Origin: Planomonospora sp. ID67723
GTDB lineage: Bacteria > Actinomycetota > Actinomycetes > Streptosporangiales > Streptosporangiaceae
DNA length: 64,000 bases
Assembly (NCBI RefSeq): GCF_015711605.1
Contig: NZ_JABTEZ010000003.1
Location: 124,001 to 188,000 of the forward strand
Direction of reading: 5' to 3'
The notes beneath the pieces are model-generated. The model was not told where the DNA came from. It saw only the letters and a list, made by a program, of their open reading frames with translations, and made no database searches. A program made the translations under genes and the position numbers. How positions within the stretch are numbered: position 1 is the first letter of the stretch; every line of letters begins with the position of its first letter. Below, one piece after another: positions 31,578 through 40,271 of the stretch.

Positions 31578-33140
31578 TCATTCCTCACGGACTGGTGGCC
31601 CGTCCTGCTCTTCCTCCTGGTTGGGCCCGGTCATCTCGCCGGGGAGCGTGAACGGATCCTCGACCACGGCCGGTCGGGCGTCGGCGATCGCCTGCACCTC
31701 CGCCTCGATCTGCGGCTCATCCCAGTCCGGATGCAGCATGCGGACGAGCGTCTCGTCGGAGGCTGCCTCGGCCCGGCGCATGAGCTCGGCGGTCTGGGCC
31801 AGCTGCATGATGTCCGGGCTGACGCTGTCGCCGAACACGATCTTCGGTCGCTCCGGGACGACCCCGGAGGAGAACAGCGAGGCTTCGAGCTGGAGGAGCA
31901 TCTCGACCGCGCTGGACAGCTCCGGCGTCGTGTAGACCGCCTTCCGTCCCCGGGTGGTGAGGCTCCGGCGTTCCTTCGCGGACACCTCGGTCGCGGTGAT
32001 CGCCACCTCGCCGGACAGGCCGAAGGACTGGGCGCTGTAGCCGGTCGCCCTCAGGATGGCGGCGAGGATCTCGGCCTGTGTCTCCTTGTGCTCGATCACC
32101 CGGATCGCGAACTGCTGGGGTGAGATTTCCATGCGGTCGTCGCCGCCCAGCACGGAGAGCGCCTCGTACAGCTCCCGCTCCGGATCGAAGTAAGCGCCCT
32201 GCCCCCTGCCTTGGCTTTGCAGGTAGGACGAGGGGACGATGAGGCGGGCCTTCGCGAGGCGGATGTCGCGCATCCACGAGGTCCACGTTTCGTCGAGCGC
32301 GTCCATGAGGCCGAGCACTGGCTGGTCGAAGTCGGGCCTGCCGAGGTTCGCGCCGGCGGGGAGGTTCCTCCACTGCCTGTTCGGCCGCATGTTCGGCACG
32401 TAGACGGCGGTGCACCGGTCCGGCAGGCCGGTGGCGACGACCGGGTTGAGGCTGGCGGTCTCTGGGTGCGCGGTGAGGGGGAGTTGGCGGCCGAGGTCGC
32501 CGCGGGTGCCCCGGTACAGGCCGTGGAGGATGGCGCCGGGCTCGTGCCGCTCCAGGTGGAAGAGGCAGGTCTGGTCGTCGGGCTGCTCGATGACACGCCA
32601 GAAGGTGACCGCCCAGAGGCGACCCCATCGCCACTCGGGGACGGCTGCGTCCGCGTGCACTGCGGCGAGCCACGGCGTCGGGGCGATCTGTGAGTCCCAG
32701 ACGGCGCGGAGGTAGTAGCCGCCCAGGGCGGCGCCGACTTCGGCGCCTTCGAGGAGGGTGGCCTGGAGGCCGTTCTCGATGAGCTCGTCGATCCGCTTCT
32801 GCGTCTCCGGCGACTCGACGGTGAGCGAGGGTGGCTCGGAGAAGAGCAGGTCGGCGGACATGGTGGCGATGTCGCTCGCCACCGGGACGTGAAGCTTGGT
32901 GCGCTTCTCGCCGGACGGTGTGGGGGCGCCCCAAAACCAGCGGGCCATGGTGCCGACGATGCCGCCCCGGTACGTGGACGGCCGGTTGGCCGGGGTCGCG
33001 CCCGGGTTGCTGGTGGGGTCGCCGTAGAGGGCGGCGAGCTGCTCTTCGTCGCCGCGGTACCAGGCGTCGAGGACTTGGTATTGGGCGTAGATGGGGTCGA
33101 GGGGCTTGGGCGGCCAGGTGCCGCCGCTCGGCAGCGGCAT
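31578..33140 (-). CDS. Portal protein
   Basis: A 520-residue protein of the phage portal family, forming the DNA entry ring. It has the expected start (DPIYAQYQVLDAWYRGDEEQ), a central stem region (DRMEISPQQFAIRVIEH), and the ATEVSAKERRSLTTRG helix typical of actinophage portals. An acidic C-terminus follows. ATG at 33140 is preceded by AAAGGAG at 7 nt; the longer upstream frame overlaps the next gene. It lies one gene group after terminase, the usual order. Confidence 0.9.
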   Translation of the reverse strand: MPLPSGGTWPPKPLDPIYAQYQVLDAWYRGDEEQLAALYGDPTSNPGATPANRPSTYRGGIVGTMARWFWGAPTPSGEKRTKLHVPVASDIATMSADLLFSEPPSLTVESPETQKRIDELIENGLQATLLEGAEVGAALGGYYLRAVWDSQIAPTPWLAAVHADAAVPEWRWGRLWAVTFWRVIEQPDDQTCLFHLERHEPGAILHGLYRGTRGDLGRQLPLTAHPETASLNPVVATGLPDRCTAVYVPNMRPNRQWRNLPAGANLGRPDFDQPVLGLMDALDETWTSWMRDIRLAKARLIVPSSYLQSQGRGQGAYFDPERELYEALSVLGGDDRMEISPQQFAIRVIEHKETQAEILAAILRATGYSAQSFGLSGEVAITATEVSAKERRSLTTRGRKAVYTTPELSSAVEMLLQLEASLFSSGVVPERPKIVFGDSVSPDIMQLAQTAELMRRAEAASDETLVRMLHPDWDEPQIEAEVQAIADARPAVVEDPFTLPGEMTGPNQEEEQDGPPVREE

Positions 33141-33153
33141 GAGGGCGCTCCTT

Positions 33154-33585
33154 TCAGACGGACGGGTTCTGCAAGAACCAGATGGAGTCGTCGGCCCGGC
33201 GCACCGCACGCCACAACTCGTGGCGGCGCTTGTGGTCCGCCTCGACCCAGCCGTCGCGCATCTGGTCAACGGCGTGCACGAGCTGGCGGATCTCGATGGG
33301 GAGACTGGCGCTCTCGGCGGGCTCGTATGTCTCAGCGAGCACGTCCTCGGCGATCGGGTAGAACTCGCCCTTCACGCCCTTGACCACCCACTGGCCGGTG
33401 TAGACGAGCACCCACGTGGAGTGCAGGACGTCGAAGACGGAGCCGGTGGCGTCCGGGTCGTCGCTGCGGTCCTCGGGGTCGAGGGCCTGGAACAAGGCGC
33501 CGGTGAATCCGATCAGCTCGTCTTCGTTGTCGCCGGTCCACTGGATCGCTTCGACCTCGATGGGCGTCTTGCGGAAGCGGGCCAT
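33154..33585 (-). CDS. Hypothetical protein with phage EAIQWTGDN-type domain
   Basis: A 143-residue protein beginning MARFRKTPIEVEAIQWTGDN. This N-terminal domain is widespread in phages, often followed by G-W-V-V-KG and EFYP motifs as here (GQWVVKGVKGEFYPI); its function is unknown. The C-terminal 50 residues are a separate helical segment. The start overlaps the upstream stop (ATGA), giving coupling. Confidence 0.65.
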   Translation of the reverse strand: MARFRKTPIEVEAIQWTGDNEDELIGFTGALFQALDPEDRSDDPDATGSVFDVLHSTWVLVYTGQWVVKGVKGEFYPIAEDVLAETYEPAESASLPIEIRQLVHAVDQMRDGWVEADHKRRHELWRAVRRADDSIWFLQNPSV

Positions 33586-33857
33586 CAGACGAGCGGCCGT
33601 GCGGTCGGCTGCGGCGACCACTCACCCGGCCCGTCCCCCGGGCCGACGTTGAACTCAGCGAACCCGCCCTTCTCACCCGGGGTGAACACCCACAGGTGGA
33701 CGTGGCGCGGAGAGTCGAGCGCGGGAACGGTTCCGGAGGCGACGCCTCGCGGGTCGAGGGTAGTGACGTCGGCGGTGACGATCGCGGCGCGCACGGCGTG
33801 GAAGCCGATCTTTCCGCGGTAGCGGACGATGTCGCCGGTGATCGGCCTCTGACTCAA
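33585..33857 (-). CDS. Small hypothetical protein
   Basis: A 90-residue beta-rich protein (ITGDIVRYRGKIGFHAVRAA, HVHLWVFTPGEKGGF). Probable SH3-like or similar small barrel; no family named. It is the first gene of a pair between large terminase and portal. Confidence 0.55.
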   Translation of the reverse strand: MSQRPITGDIVRYRGKIGFHAVRAAIVTADVTTLDPRGVASGTVPALDSPRHVHLWVFTPGEKGGFAEFNVGPGDGPGEWSPQPTARPLV

Positions 33858-33943
33858 GGGTGCTCCAAGGGGGAGGGTGGGCTGAAAAGTGAACTACCGA
33901 GAATGGACATTCCCGAAAGTTGAACCGGAGAAATGTCCGATTT

Positions 33944-35218
33944 TCAGGCTGCCTTGCTCGGCGGTGCGAGCTGGCCGGACCACATGTTCCGCGTCGTCCT
34001 CACCGCGTACCGCAGGGCGTCGACGCCGTGGTCGTTCAACTTGATCGGCTTGTCCTCGCCCTTCTTCTCGCTGGCTTCCGGATCCCAGGCGTAGCCGGGA
34101 ATCTCGCGGATCAGCTCTTTGCATCCGGCGTGGACGAGGAGTCGGCCGGTGGCGAAGAGGGAGGCGACCTGGCGGATGCCGTCGATCACCTCGTTGTCCG
34201 CCATGGTGGACGTCCACTGGTCGCGGTGCAGCTGCACGCGGAACGACGCGGCCGAGGGGTCGACGATCGTGTACTCCGGCGTGATCCCCAAGCTCGTCAC
34301 CCAGGCGCGCAGGCGCTCGGAGTACTCGGCGTCCGTCAGCGAACCGCGCTGCTTCTTGGAGTCCCAGCGCCACTCATGCCCGACGTACAGCCGCCCGTCG
34401 ACGCCCAGGCCGAGCGTGACCGCGTGGAACGGGTTCGTCGTCCCGTAGTCCATTGCGATCGCCAGCCACCGCGTGATCTGCGGTAGCTCCTGCACGACGT
34501 GCCGGGCCGGATCCCACGACTCGTAGACGACACCTTCCGCGAGGCACCACTCGCCGAGGATAAGGCGGCGGTACCACAGGCCCGTGAACTCGGAGGAGAC
34601 GTCGGCGACGTACTGGGCGGTGAGGTTCGGGTTGTCGGAGAGCTGGAAGCTGAAGCGGTGGAGGTTCAGCGGTTCGTCGCTGACGTCGCGGTGGAGCTGG
34701 CCGTGGATGTCGAGGTGGAGTGCGGCCCGGTCGAGGTAGCCGGTCTTCAGCCAGTGCTGAGGGCCGTCGGGGTTCGTGGTGCCGAACAGCTGCGCCCCGG
34801 GGATCGACAACCGGGTGAGCAGCATGACGAAGAACGACTCGGGGATCGTCGACACCTCATCGACGTACGCGCCGACGAGGGAGAGCCCTCGGATCTTGTC
34901 CTCGGAGCCTTCGTTGTAGGCGCCGACGACGTAGATGAGGCGGCCGAGGAGGTGGAGTTCGCCGCGGCCGGCCACGAACTTGCAGCGGGCTTCGCCGAGC
35001 ATCTCGACCATCGGGTCGATGATGTTGCGCTTCAGGGTGCGCTCGGTCTTGCCGACCATGAGCAGCGGGCCGGACGGTGCTTCCCGGACGAACTTCATCC
35101 ACTTCAGCAGGGAGCAGATCGTCTTCGAGGACCGGACGCTGCCGTCCCAGATGTTCAGGCGGGCGGTGGCCAGCTGCACGGACTCGCGCTGCTTGCCGAC
35201 CAGGGGGGTGACGATCAC
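33944..35218 (-). CDS. Terminase large subunit
   Basis: A 424-residue packaging motor. The ATPase P-loop reads GSVRSSKT, Walker B follows at VGAYVDEVS with the catalytic Glu, and the nuclease half carries Asp-centred strands (AIAMDYGTTNPFH, EYTIVDPSAASF and LNDHGVDALRYAV). GTG at 35218 overlaps the small-subunit stop (GTGA); an ATG-type start at 35242 is possible but overlaps more. It packages phage DNA into the procapsid with the portal. Full-length, intact motifs. Confidence 0.93.
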   Translation of the reverse strand: MIVTPLVGKQRESVQLATARLNIWDGSVRSSKTICSLLKWMKFVREAPSGPLLMVGKTERTLKRNIIDPMVEMLGEARCKFVAGRGELHLLGRLIYVVGAYNEGSEDKIRGLSLVGAYVDEVSTIPESFFVMLLTRLSIPGAQLFGTTNPDGPQHWLKTGYLDRAALHLDIHGQLHRDVSDEPLNLHRFSFQLSDNPNLTAQYVADVSSEFTGLWYRRLILGEWCLAEGVVYESWDPARHVVQELPQITRWLAIAMDYGTTNPFHAVTLGLGVDGRLYVGHEWRWDSKKQRGSLTDAEYSERLRAWVTSLGITPEYTIVDPSAASFRVQLHRDQWTSTMADNEVIDGIRQVASLFATGRLLVHAGCKELIREIPGYAWDPEASEKKGEDKPIKLNDHGVDALRYAVRTTRNMWSGQLAPPSKAA

Positions 35219-35697
35219 AGGCCCGTCATCCCTTCCAGCCACTGGTCGACCGCGGCATGCGACTCACCGGAGGAGTCGTGCTTCTCCACGGCCAGGTGCT
35301 TGTCGAGCGCCGTCGCCGCGGACACGATCAGGTTCCGCTTGTCGGCCGTGGACGGGGCCGGCACCTCGACGGAGTTGAAGGTGTTGTCCTTCCCTCCGAA
35401 GTTCCACACCGTGATCGGCTGGTGGAGGTCGTCGAGGAACCGGTTCGCCTCCTCGAGGAACCTCCGGGAGGTGGCGGCGCGGAGGGCGGCATTGTCGAGC
35501 CGGGCCGCCTCAGTCGCGTTCTTCGTCGATGACCGGTCAAAGGCGCTGGTCAGCCCAGAGCGTTTGGCGATGTTGGTGACGGTGCCGACGCTGACGTCGT
35601 GGTCGCGGGCGATGGCGTTGCGGCTCTTCTGGCCGGTCTTGATGTCGGCGAGGATCGCGTCGCGCTTCGTCTCGTCGATGGGAGTCCCTCGGGGCAC
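35215..35697 (-). CDS. Terminase small subunit
   Basis: A 160-residue protein with an N-terminal helix-turn-helix (DIKTGQKSRNAIARDHDVSV then GTVTNIAKR) and helical C-terminal oligomerisation and motor-binding parts. Position directly before the large subunit, with GTGA overlap, fits. It should recognise the pac or cos site on phage DNA. GTG start at 35697 follows a GGGGTGA-type ribosome site. Confidence 0.82.
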   Translation of the reverse strand: MPRGTPIDETKRDAILADIKTGQKSRNAIARDHDVSVGTVTNIAKRSGLTSAFDRSSTKNATEAARLDNAALRAATSRRFLEEANRFLDDLHQPITVWNFGGKDNTFNSVEVPAPSTADKRNLIVSAATALDKHLAVEKHDSSGESHAAVDQWLEGMTGL

Positions 35698-35723
35698 ACG
35701 CGCTCACCCCCGGGACATGGAAA

Positions 35724-35745
35724 AGCCCCGCGCGGTGGCGGGGCT
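35724..35745 (-). terminator. Terminator in the leader of the late operon
   Basis: On the minus strand AGCCCCGC-CACCGC-GCGGGGCT is followed by TTTCC. It lies about 30 nt after the predicted late start site and 27 nt before the small terminase start codon. Confidence 0.75.
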
Positions 35746-35779
35746 GGAAGACGTTTTCGGGCATGCCGAGAACGGCTCA

Positions 35780-35809
35780 ATTATGGGGCCTGTGGATAAC
35801 CCGCGTCAA
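35780..35809 (-). promoter_or_regulatory. Predicted late promoter
   Basis: Minus strand: -35 TTGACG (35804-35809), 18-bp spacer, -10 CATAAT (35780-35785). It starts just after the stop of the 35816-36250 gene and points at terminase. With the terminator directly downstream it looks like a promoter controlled by antitermination. Confidence 0.6.
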
Positions 35810-35815
35810 GCAAGG

Positions 35816-36250
35816 TCAACGCCCGCGTTCCGAGAGCCGACTGGTGATTGCATTCAACACCTCGCGAGAGATCTCCTCTTTTAGATAGTTCGACTCTCTA
35901 ATGAAGGGGCTGATCTGCTTGTCTGCAATCTTCTCCTGCACGATCTTTTCGGCCTCAGGTGTGCTTTCGAGCTTCACGGCTGCCCGGGTTATCGGGATCA
36001 TGTCAATGGGCAACATCGACGCTTTTGTGCCAATTCGGATCGTTCGGTTGTTGCCCATTTCTTCGTTCGCATTTAGCTCGGCCAGCTCGGCGAGGATCCC
36101 GAGCTCGAAGTCGATTCGTCGCTCTCTGATGAGCGCTTGCTGGTTCTCCGCGCTGCTCTTGGCGGACTGCCTGATCGTCCAGGCTGCGAACCCCGCCGCG
36201 GTCAAGGTGCCGATGGCATTGGCGTATTCGAGCCAGATGGGGATGCTCAC
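35816..36250 (-). CDS. AT-richer small membrane protein of unknown function
   Basis: A 144-residue protein, GTG start overlapping the upstream stop (GTGA). One N-terminal membrane helix (YANAIGTLTAAGFAAWTIRQ) is followed by a helical, charged cytoplasmic domain (ALIRERRIDFELGILAELAE, AEKIVQEKIADKQI). Its DNA is visibly AT-richer than its neighbours with codons such as ATT, AAA and GAA, so it is probably a recent gain. It sits at the early/late boundary, a common place for cargo. Exclusion or defence roles are guesses. Confidence 0.7.
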   Translation of the reverse strand: MSIPIWLEYANAIGTLTAAGFAAWTIRQSAKSSAENQQALIRERRIDFELGILAELAELNANEEMGNNRTIRIGTKASMLPIDMIPITRAAVKLESTPEAEKIVQEKIADKQISPFIRESNYLKEEISREVLNAITSRLSERGR

Positions 36251-36939
36251 GACGCCATCCTCCTCTGCTCCTTGGCCTCATGCGCACGCTTCTCGTCGGC
36301 AGCCTGGACGTGCTTCGAGAGCCGCTCCCAGTCCGCGATTGGCCAGACGGGCTGCCCTCCCCACCACGTCCCCACCTCCCGTGCCGGCGGCTCACACACC
36401 CCGTGGCAGACGATCGCCACCAGCCCACCGGGCAGCTCCCGCACCCGCCACACGCCGATCTCCGAGCACCACGGGCATTCGACGTCGAGGGTCTGGCCGT
36501 CGTAGACGAGGCAGAGGGCGCGGGCGACCTGGTCGACCATCCACCGGGCCGTCTCGCCCACGTGCTCGGAGAACTCCTCGGTCAGGTTGCCGGCGACGAG
36601 CCGGAGGTAGGGGCGGGCGTCGAGGTCGCCGGGACCGGGCGGGGGGAGGGTCGGGCACATCACGGTGGGGGCGATCTCGGCGGCGAGGTCGTCGGCGGCG
36701 ACCAGGAGGCTGAGCGCGGTGGTGAGGATCTCGACGTCGACGGGCGCCGGCGACTCACCGAGGGACAGCGCGGTCCGCTCGAACCGTTCGACGCGCGCCT
36801 GGGCGTCTCTCGCCTCCCGGGCTGCGGCTGAGAGGGTGGGTTGCCGCCAGGGGCGTCGGGTGCCGGGAATTCGGGATTCGACGAGGTCCTCCCAGTATTC
36901 GATGACCCATTCCAGGTCCGCTATCACTTCTTCGCGCAC
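36247..36939 (-). CDS. Hypothetical protein with zinc-ribbon-like Cys motif
   Basis: A 230-residue protein. GTG at 36939 is chosen because AGGAG lies 6 nt upstream; ATG 36966 has no ribosome site. The first half is helical (VREEVIADLEWVIEYWEDLV). The second half has DVECPWCSEIGVWRV and AIVCHGVCEPPA, a four-Cys set that could bind zinc. Similar proteins occur in actinophage early regions. Possible DNA-binding or nuclease-accessory role; unassigned. Confidence 0.6.
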   Translation of the reverse strand: MREEVIADLEWVIEYWEDLVESRIPGTRRPWRQPTLSAAAREARDAQARVERFERTALSLGESPAPVDVEILTTALSLLVAADDLAAEIAPTVMCPTLPPPGPGDLDARPYLRLVAGNLTEEFSEHVGETARWMVDQVARALCLVYDGQTLDVECPWCSEIGVWRVRELPGGLVAIVCHGVCEPPAREVGTWWGGQPVWPIADWERLSKHVQAADEKRAHEAKEQRRMAS

Positions 36940-36949
36940 TGCGGTCTCC

Positions 36950-37300
36950 TCAGAATGGGGGCTCATCAGGGATTGGGGAACCGTATGGGATAACGAGCGG
37001 AATGGGCGGCGGGTGGAATGCGGGTGCGGCTGCTCCGGGCGGGCAGCGGTGGTCGGCAACGACAGGGAATTCTCGGGAGCCGCGGAATCGGAATGATTCC
37101 CGATAGAACAGGTACGGCTTCCTGGGGAGGCCGAGGGGGTGGACGTCGTACGTCTGTCGCCCGGCGAGGATCTCGGCGAGCTCCTGTTCGCGGTCGAGGG
37201 GCGCCGCGGTGGCGCGGATGGGGAGGCCTTGGTCGTGGCCGAGGAGGGTCTGGGTGCCGCATCGGGGGCAGGCGTCGAGGATCGCGGCCCGGGTGATCAT
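36950..37300 (-). CDS. Small zinc-finger-like hypothetical protein
   Basis: A 116-residue protein starting MITRAAILDACPRCGTQTLL. The CPRC motif is completed by HRC near residue 95. A KPYLFYRESFRF segment and a Pro-rich tail follow. It lies just downstream of the duplicated ~94-bp element, which could contain its promoter. Not recognised by family. Confidence 0.5.
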   Translation of the reverse strand: MITRAAILDACPRCGTQTLLGHDQGLPIRATAAPLDREQELAEILAGRQTYDVHPLGLPRKPYLFYRESFRFRGSREFPVVADHRCPPGAAAPAFHPPPIPLVIPYGSPIPDEPPF

Positions 37301-37321
37301 TTCTGGCCCCGGTGACGGTTG

Positions 37322-37415
37322 TGACAGATGACAGTTCTTCTGTCGTTCCCCTCCCACATGCGTGTGTGTGCGCCCGCGCGTGGGGCGATAACCAGAGGAA
37401 ATCTGTCATCTGTCA
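37322..37415 (+). repeat. Right copy of the duplicated ~94-bp element
   Basis: Starts TGACAGATGACAG and ends CTGTCATCTGTCA, a perfect 13-bp inverted pair. It lies 94 bp downstream of the prim-pol/helicase stop codon. A further dyad GATGACGG/CCGTCATC flanks the region near 37468-37497. See 8338-8428 for the other copy. Confidence 0.65.
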
Positions 37416-37508
37416 TCGACGAAGATCGAAAACGAGCATTCTCCCAGCTCAGAGATAGGTTTTCGACGATGACGGATGTGTCACCGCAAACCGTCATCGC
37501 CTTCGGGG

Positions 37509-40184
37509 TCACCATCCCGGGCCGCCGATCTTGTCGGACTCAAATCCGGGCCTCTCGTCCCTATGGGACATCCCGGGCTGTGACAGGTTCGGGGCGGACG
37601 CCGGAGCCGATGACACTTCCTCCTCGTCCATGGCCAGGAGCGTGATGCCCGTGTATGACCGGGATGCCGCGTTGCGGGTCTGCCCGACGTTGAACCTCCT
37701 GGCGAGCTCCTGGGTGAGCCGCTTCGCACTGACGGGGGTCTCCCCCTCAGAGAAGCACCACTTCTCGTACGCCTCCCGGAGACGGGGCCCCTTGATCTGC
37801 ACCTGATCGCTGGCGGCCAGGTGGCAGCACTCGCTCACGAACCGGGCGACGGTGTCCTGGTCGGCCTCATAACCCGAGGTGGCGGCCATGACGGTAGCGG
37901 GCTCCTGCAGGCCTCCGGCGGCGTACTGGGCAGCACCCTGCACGATCCACGCGAGCAGGGCCGGTCCGTGGTCGCGGGCGAGGATCCCTTGCAGGTCGTC
38001 GACCATCTTCTCGGGCTCGACCTCGTGCAGGAACGGGATGAGGCGGAGGCGTCGCCAGAAGCTCCTGCCGCCCGCTCTAACGGCTGGCTGGTGGTTGCCC
38101 ATGAGCCACAAATGGTGGGTGGGCGTGAACGTGAAATGGTCCTGACGCATAAACCGAGCCGTCAGCGAGTCGCCGCCGGTGAGCTGCTTGACTTTCGTTT
38201 CGTCGAAGCGCGCATCTTCGTCTACTTCGGAGCAGACGACCATTCTCATCCCGGCCAGTCGGGCGATTTCCGTCTCGTGCTGGACGCCGTTTCTGGCCAT
38301 GAGGAATCCGCTGGGGGCGGTGGTGGCGTAGTCGCCGAGAACCGCGGTGAGGCTTTCCAGGAAGACGCCTTTTCCGTTGCCGCCGGAGCCGATGGCGAAC
38401 GGCAGCACGTGCTGGGCGACGCTGCCGGTGGCGCTGTAGCCGACGAGGCGTTGCAGGTAGGCGATCAGCTCCAGGTCGGCGCCGAAGGTGTCGGCGAGGA
38501 ACTCCTCCCACCTGCTCATGTCGGCGTCGAGGTCCGGGGCCACGCTGGTGACCTTCGTGTGGAGCCGGGTCGGGTCGGCGGGACCGAGCTGCCCGGTGGT
38601 CAGGTCGACGATTCCGGCGGGGGTGTTGAGTTCCCAGGGGTGGGCGTCGAGGTCGTCGAGGCCGACGACGATCCGGACGTCGGTCTGGGCCTGGAGCAGC
38701 ATCGCGGACGTGCCGTTGGCGGACAGGGTCTTCTTCTTGTGGGCGATCGCGGCCTTGTCGTCCTCGGGCAATCCTCTCGCGACCTGCTTGGCGTATTCGC
38801 GGATGAGGCCACCAGAGGAGGGCTGCCATTCCCAGCGCACCCCGTCCCAGGTGAGCCACCGGCCGCGTTCGGGGCAGTACCGGATGATGCCGCCGTGCCG
38901 CTCGACCAGGTCGAGGGCGTTGCCGTCGTCCGAGAGGGCGTACGTCGTCTCCACGACGGTGAGCCGCGGCGCGGGCGGGTCGAGCTGGTGGACGGTGGCG
39001 AGGTTGCCGTCGACCACCGGGGCCGGGGCCGGTACGGCGGGGGCCGGGCGGGTGGGTTCGACCCGCACGCCGTACCCGCGCGCCTGGAGGGCTCGGGCGG
39101 CGGCGGAGTGGTCGCCAGCGTGCTCGAGGTGGGCGTAGGCGCCGAACTTGTCGTAGGGGCGTTCCTGCTCGAACTCGGTCGAGGTGGTCCACACGTAGAG
39201 GTTGTCGGCCCCGTTGCGGCCGGTGGTGGCGGAGATGCCGTGGTTCTTGCCGGGGCGCCGCCAGTAGGTGACCTTGGCGGAGTCGGTGTAGATGCGGGTC
39301 CAACCGCGCACGCCGAGGATCTCGTCCCAGCTCGTCTTGGCGTTGTAGTCGTCGCCGGGGGAGACGCTGCCGTCATCGTCGTACGGGCGGCCAGGCTGCG
39401 AGAAGAGGGGGGACGTCGGCGCGGCGGCGGCCGGGGCCTGCTGCTCGCTGGGGTGGGGCATGCGGTCAAACGCCCCGGCGAGGTGGTGGAGGGCATCGCG
39501 CTCCTCCGGGCTGATGGTGGGGATGGTCGCGGGGCCGCCGGCGACGAGCGTCCACGGGCGGCCGGTGGGGTGCGTCGGGCCGGTCGACGGGGCGAGGACG
39601 ACCCAGCCGCCTTCCCCGCGGGTCTCGGCGAGCACCTGGGGGACCTGTTCGCCGCGGGTGACCTTGTCGAGGGTCGCCTGCCGCTTCGCGCGGACCTCGG
39701 TGTCGGGTTCGGCGTCGATGCTGGCCTGCTGCTCGGACTTCCAGGCGGCGAGTTCCTCGGGTGTGGAGGGGCGGCGGGCGAGCTTGGTGTTCTTGGCGAC
39801 CGGCCCGTCTACTTTGTAAAGGATGTGCACGCCGCCGGACGGCGTGGTTTCCAGGTAGCCGGTGGTGACGCGTCGCCAGAGGTCTCCGAGGCCGGACGCG
39901 TCGGCGAGAGCGGTCATCTCGGCGCCGAGGCCTTCGATGACGGCGCGGCCTTCCAGCTCGAGCATCTCCAGGCTGCCGGATACCTCGCCGGTGATGGCGC
40001 CGAGTCCGTGCACGCTCCCGGCGGTGAACCACTGCTCGACCTGCTCGGGGGTGGGGCGCTGCTCCTGGTAGGCCTTCCAGACTCCGGCGGGGCGCTTGGT
40101 GCCGTCGGCGGCGGCGGGCAGGACGCAGAGGCCGGCCGCGTGGAGGTCCCGGGCCGTCTGGAGCAGCAGCTGCTCGTGGTTCAA
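37509..40184 (-). CDS. Primase-polymerase fused to D5-type SF3 helicase
   Basis: An 891-residue replication initiator. Residues 1 to about 300 are a bifunctional primase/polymerase (AEP) domain (FTAGSVHGLGAITGEVSG, TTPSGGVHILYKV). A D5_N-type region lies near 430-560. The SF3 helicase has Walker A GSGGNGKG and a following VCSEVDEDARFDE. It should open the phage origin and lay primers. Because no phage DNA polymerase is seen, host Pol III probably extends, helped by the phage clamp (45273-46376). Transcribed from the operator-controlled promoter near 40.95 kb behind the 205-residue gene. Confidence 0.9.
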   Translation of the reverse strand: MNHEQLLLQTARDLHAAGLCVLPAAADGTKRPAGVWKAYQEQRPTPEQVEQWFTAGSVHGLGAITGEVSGSLEMLELEGRAVIEGLGAEMTALADASGLGDLWRRVTTGYLETTPSGGVHILYKVDGPVAKNTKLARRPSTPEELAAWKSEQQASIDAEPDTEVRAKRQATLDKVTRGEQVPQVLAETRGEGGWVVLAPSTGPTHPTGRPWTLVAGGPATIPTISPEERDALHHLAGAFDRMPHPSEQQAPAAAAPTSPLFSQPGRPYDDDGSVSPGDDYNAKTSWDEILGVRGWTRIYTDSAKVTYWRRPGKNHGISATTGRNGADNLYVWTTSTEFEQERPYDKFGAYAHLEHAGDHSAAARALQARGYGVRVEPTRPAPAVPAPAPVVDGNLATVHQLDPPAPRLTVVETTYALSDDGNALDLVERHGGIIRYCPERGRWLTWDGVRWEWQPSSGGLIREYAKQVARGLPEDDKAAIAHKKKTLSANGTSAMLLQAQTDVRIVVGLDDLDAHPWELNTPAGIVDLTTGQLGPADPTRLHTKVTSVAPDLDADMSRWEEFLADTFGADLELIAYLQRLVGYSATGSVAQHVLPFAIGSGGNGKGVFLESLTAVLGDYATTAPSGFLMARNGVQHETEIARLAGMRMVVCSEVDEDARFDETKVKQLTGGDSLTARFMRQDHFTFTPTHHLWLMGNHQPAVRAGGRSFWRRLRLIPFLHEVEPEKMVDDLQGILARDHGPALLAWIVQGAAQYAAGGLQEPATVMAATSGYEADQDTVARFVSECCHLAASDQVQIKGPRLREAYEKWCFSEGETPVSAKRLTQELARRFNVGQTRNAASRSYTGITLLAMDEEEVSSAPASAPNLSQPGMSHRDERPGFESDKIGGPGW

Positions 40185-40224
40185 GAGGTTCCCCTCGGGG
40201 GTGGTTCCGGGTGGGACGGGGAAA

Positions 40225-40259
40225 GCCCCCTGAGACGTCCGCGCGTCGTCTCAGGGGGC
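40225..40259 (-). terminator. 13-bp hairpin between two replication genes
   Basis: GCCCCCTGAGACG pairs perfectly with CGTCTCAGGGGGC; the minus strand continues TTTCCCC. It lies between the 205-residue gene and the primase gene, so it may reduce or gate primase expression. Confidence 0.75.
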
Positions 40260-40271
40260 CGATCTGGGCTC

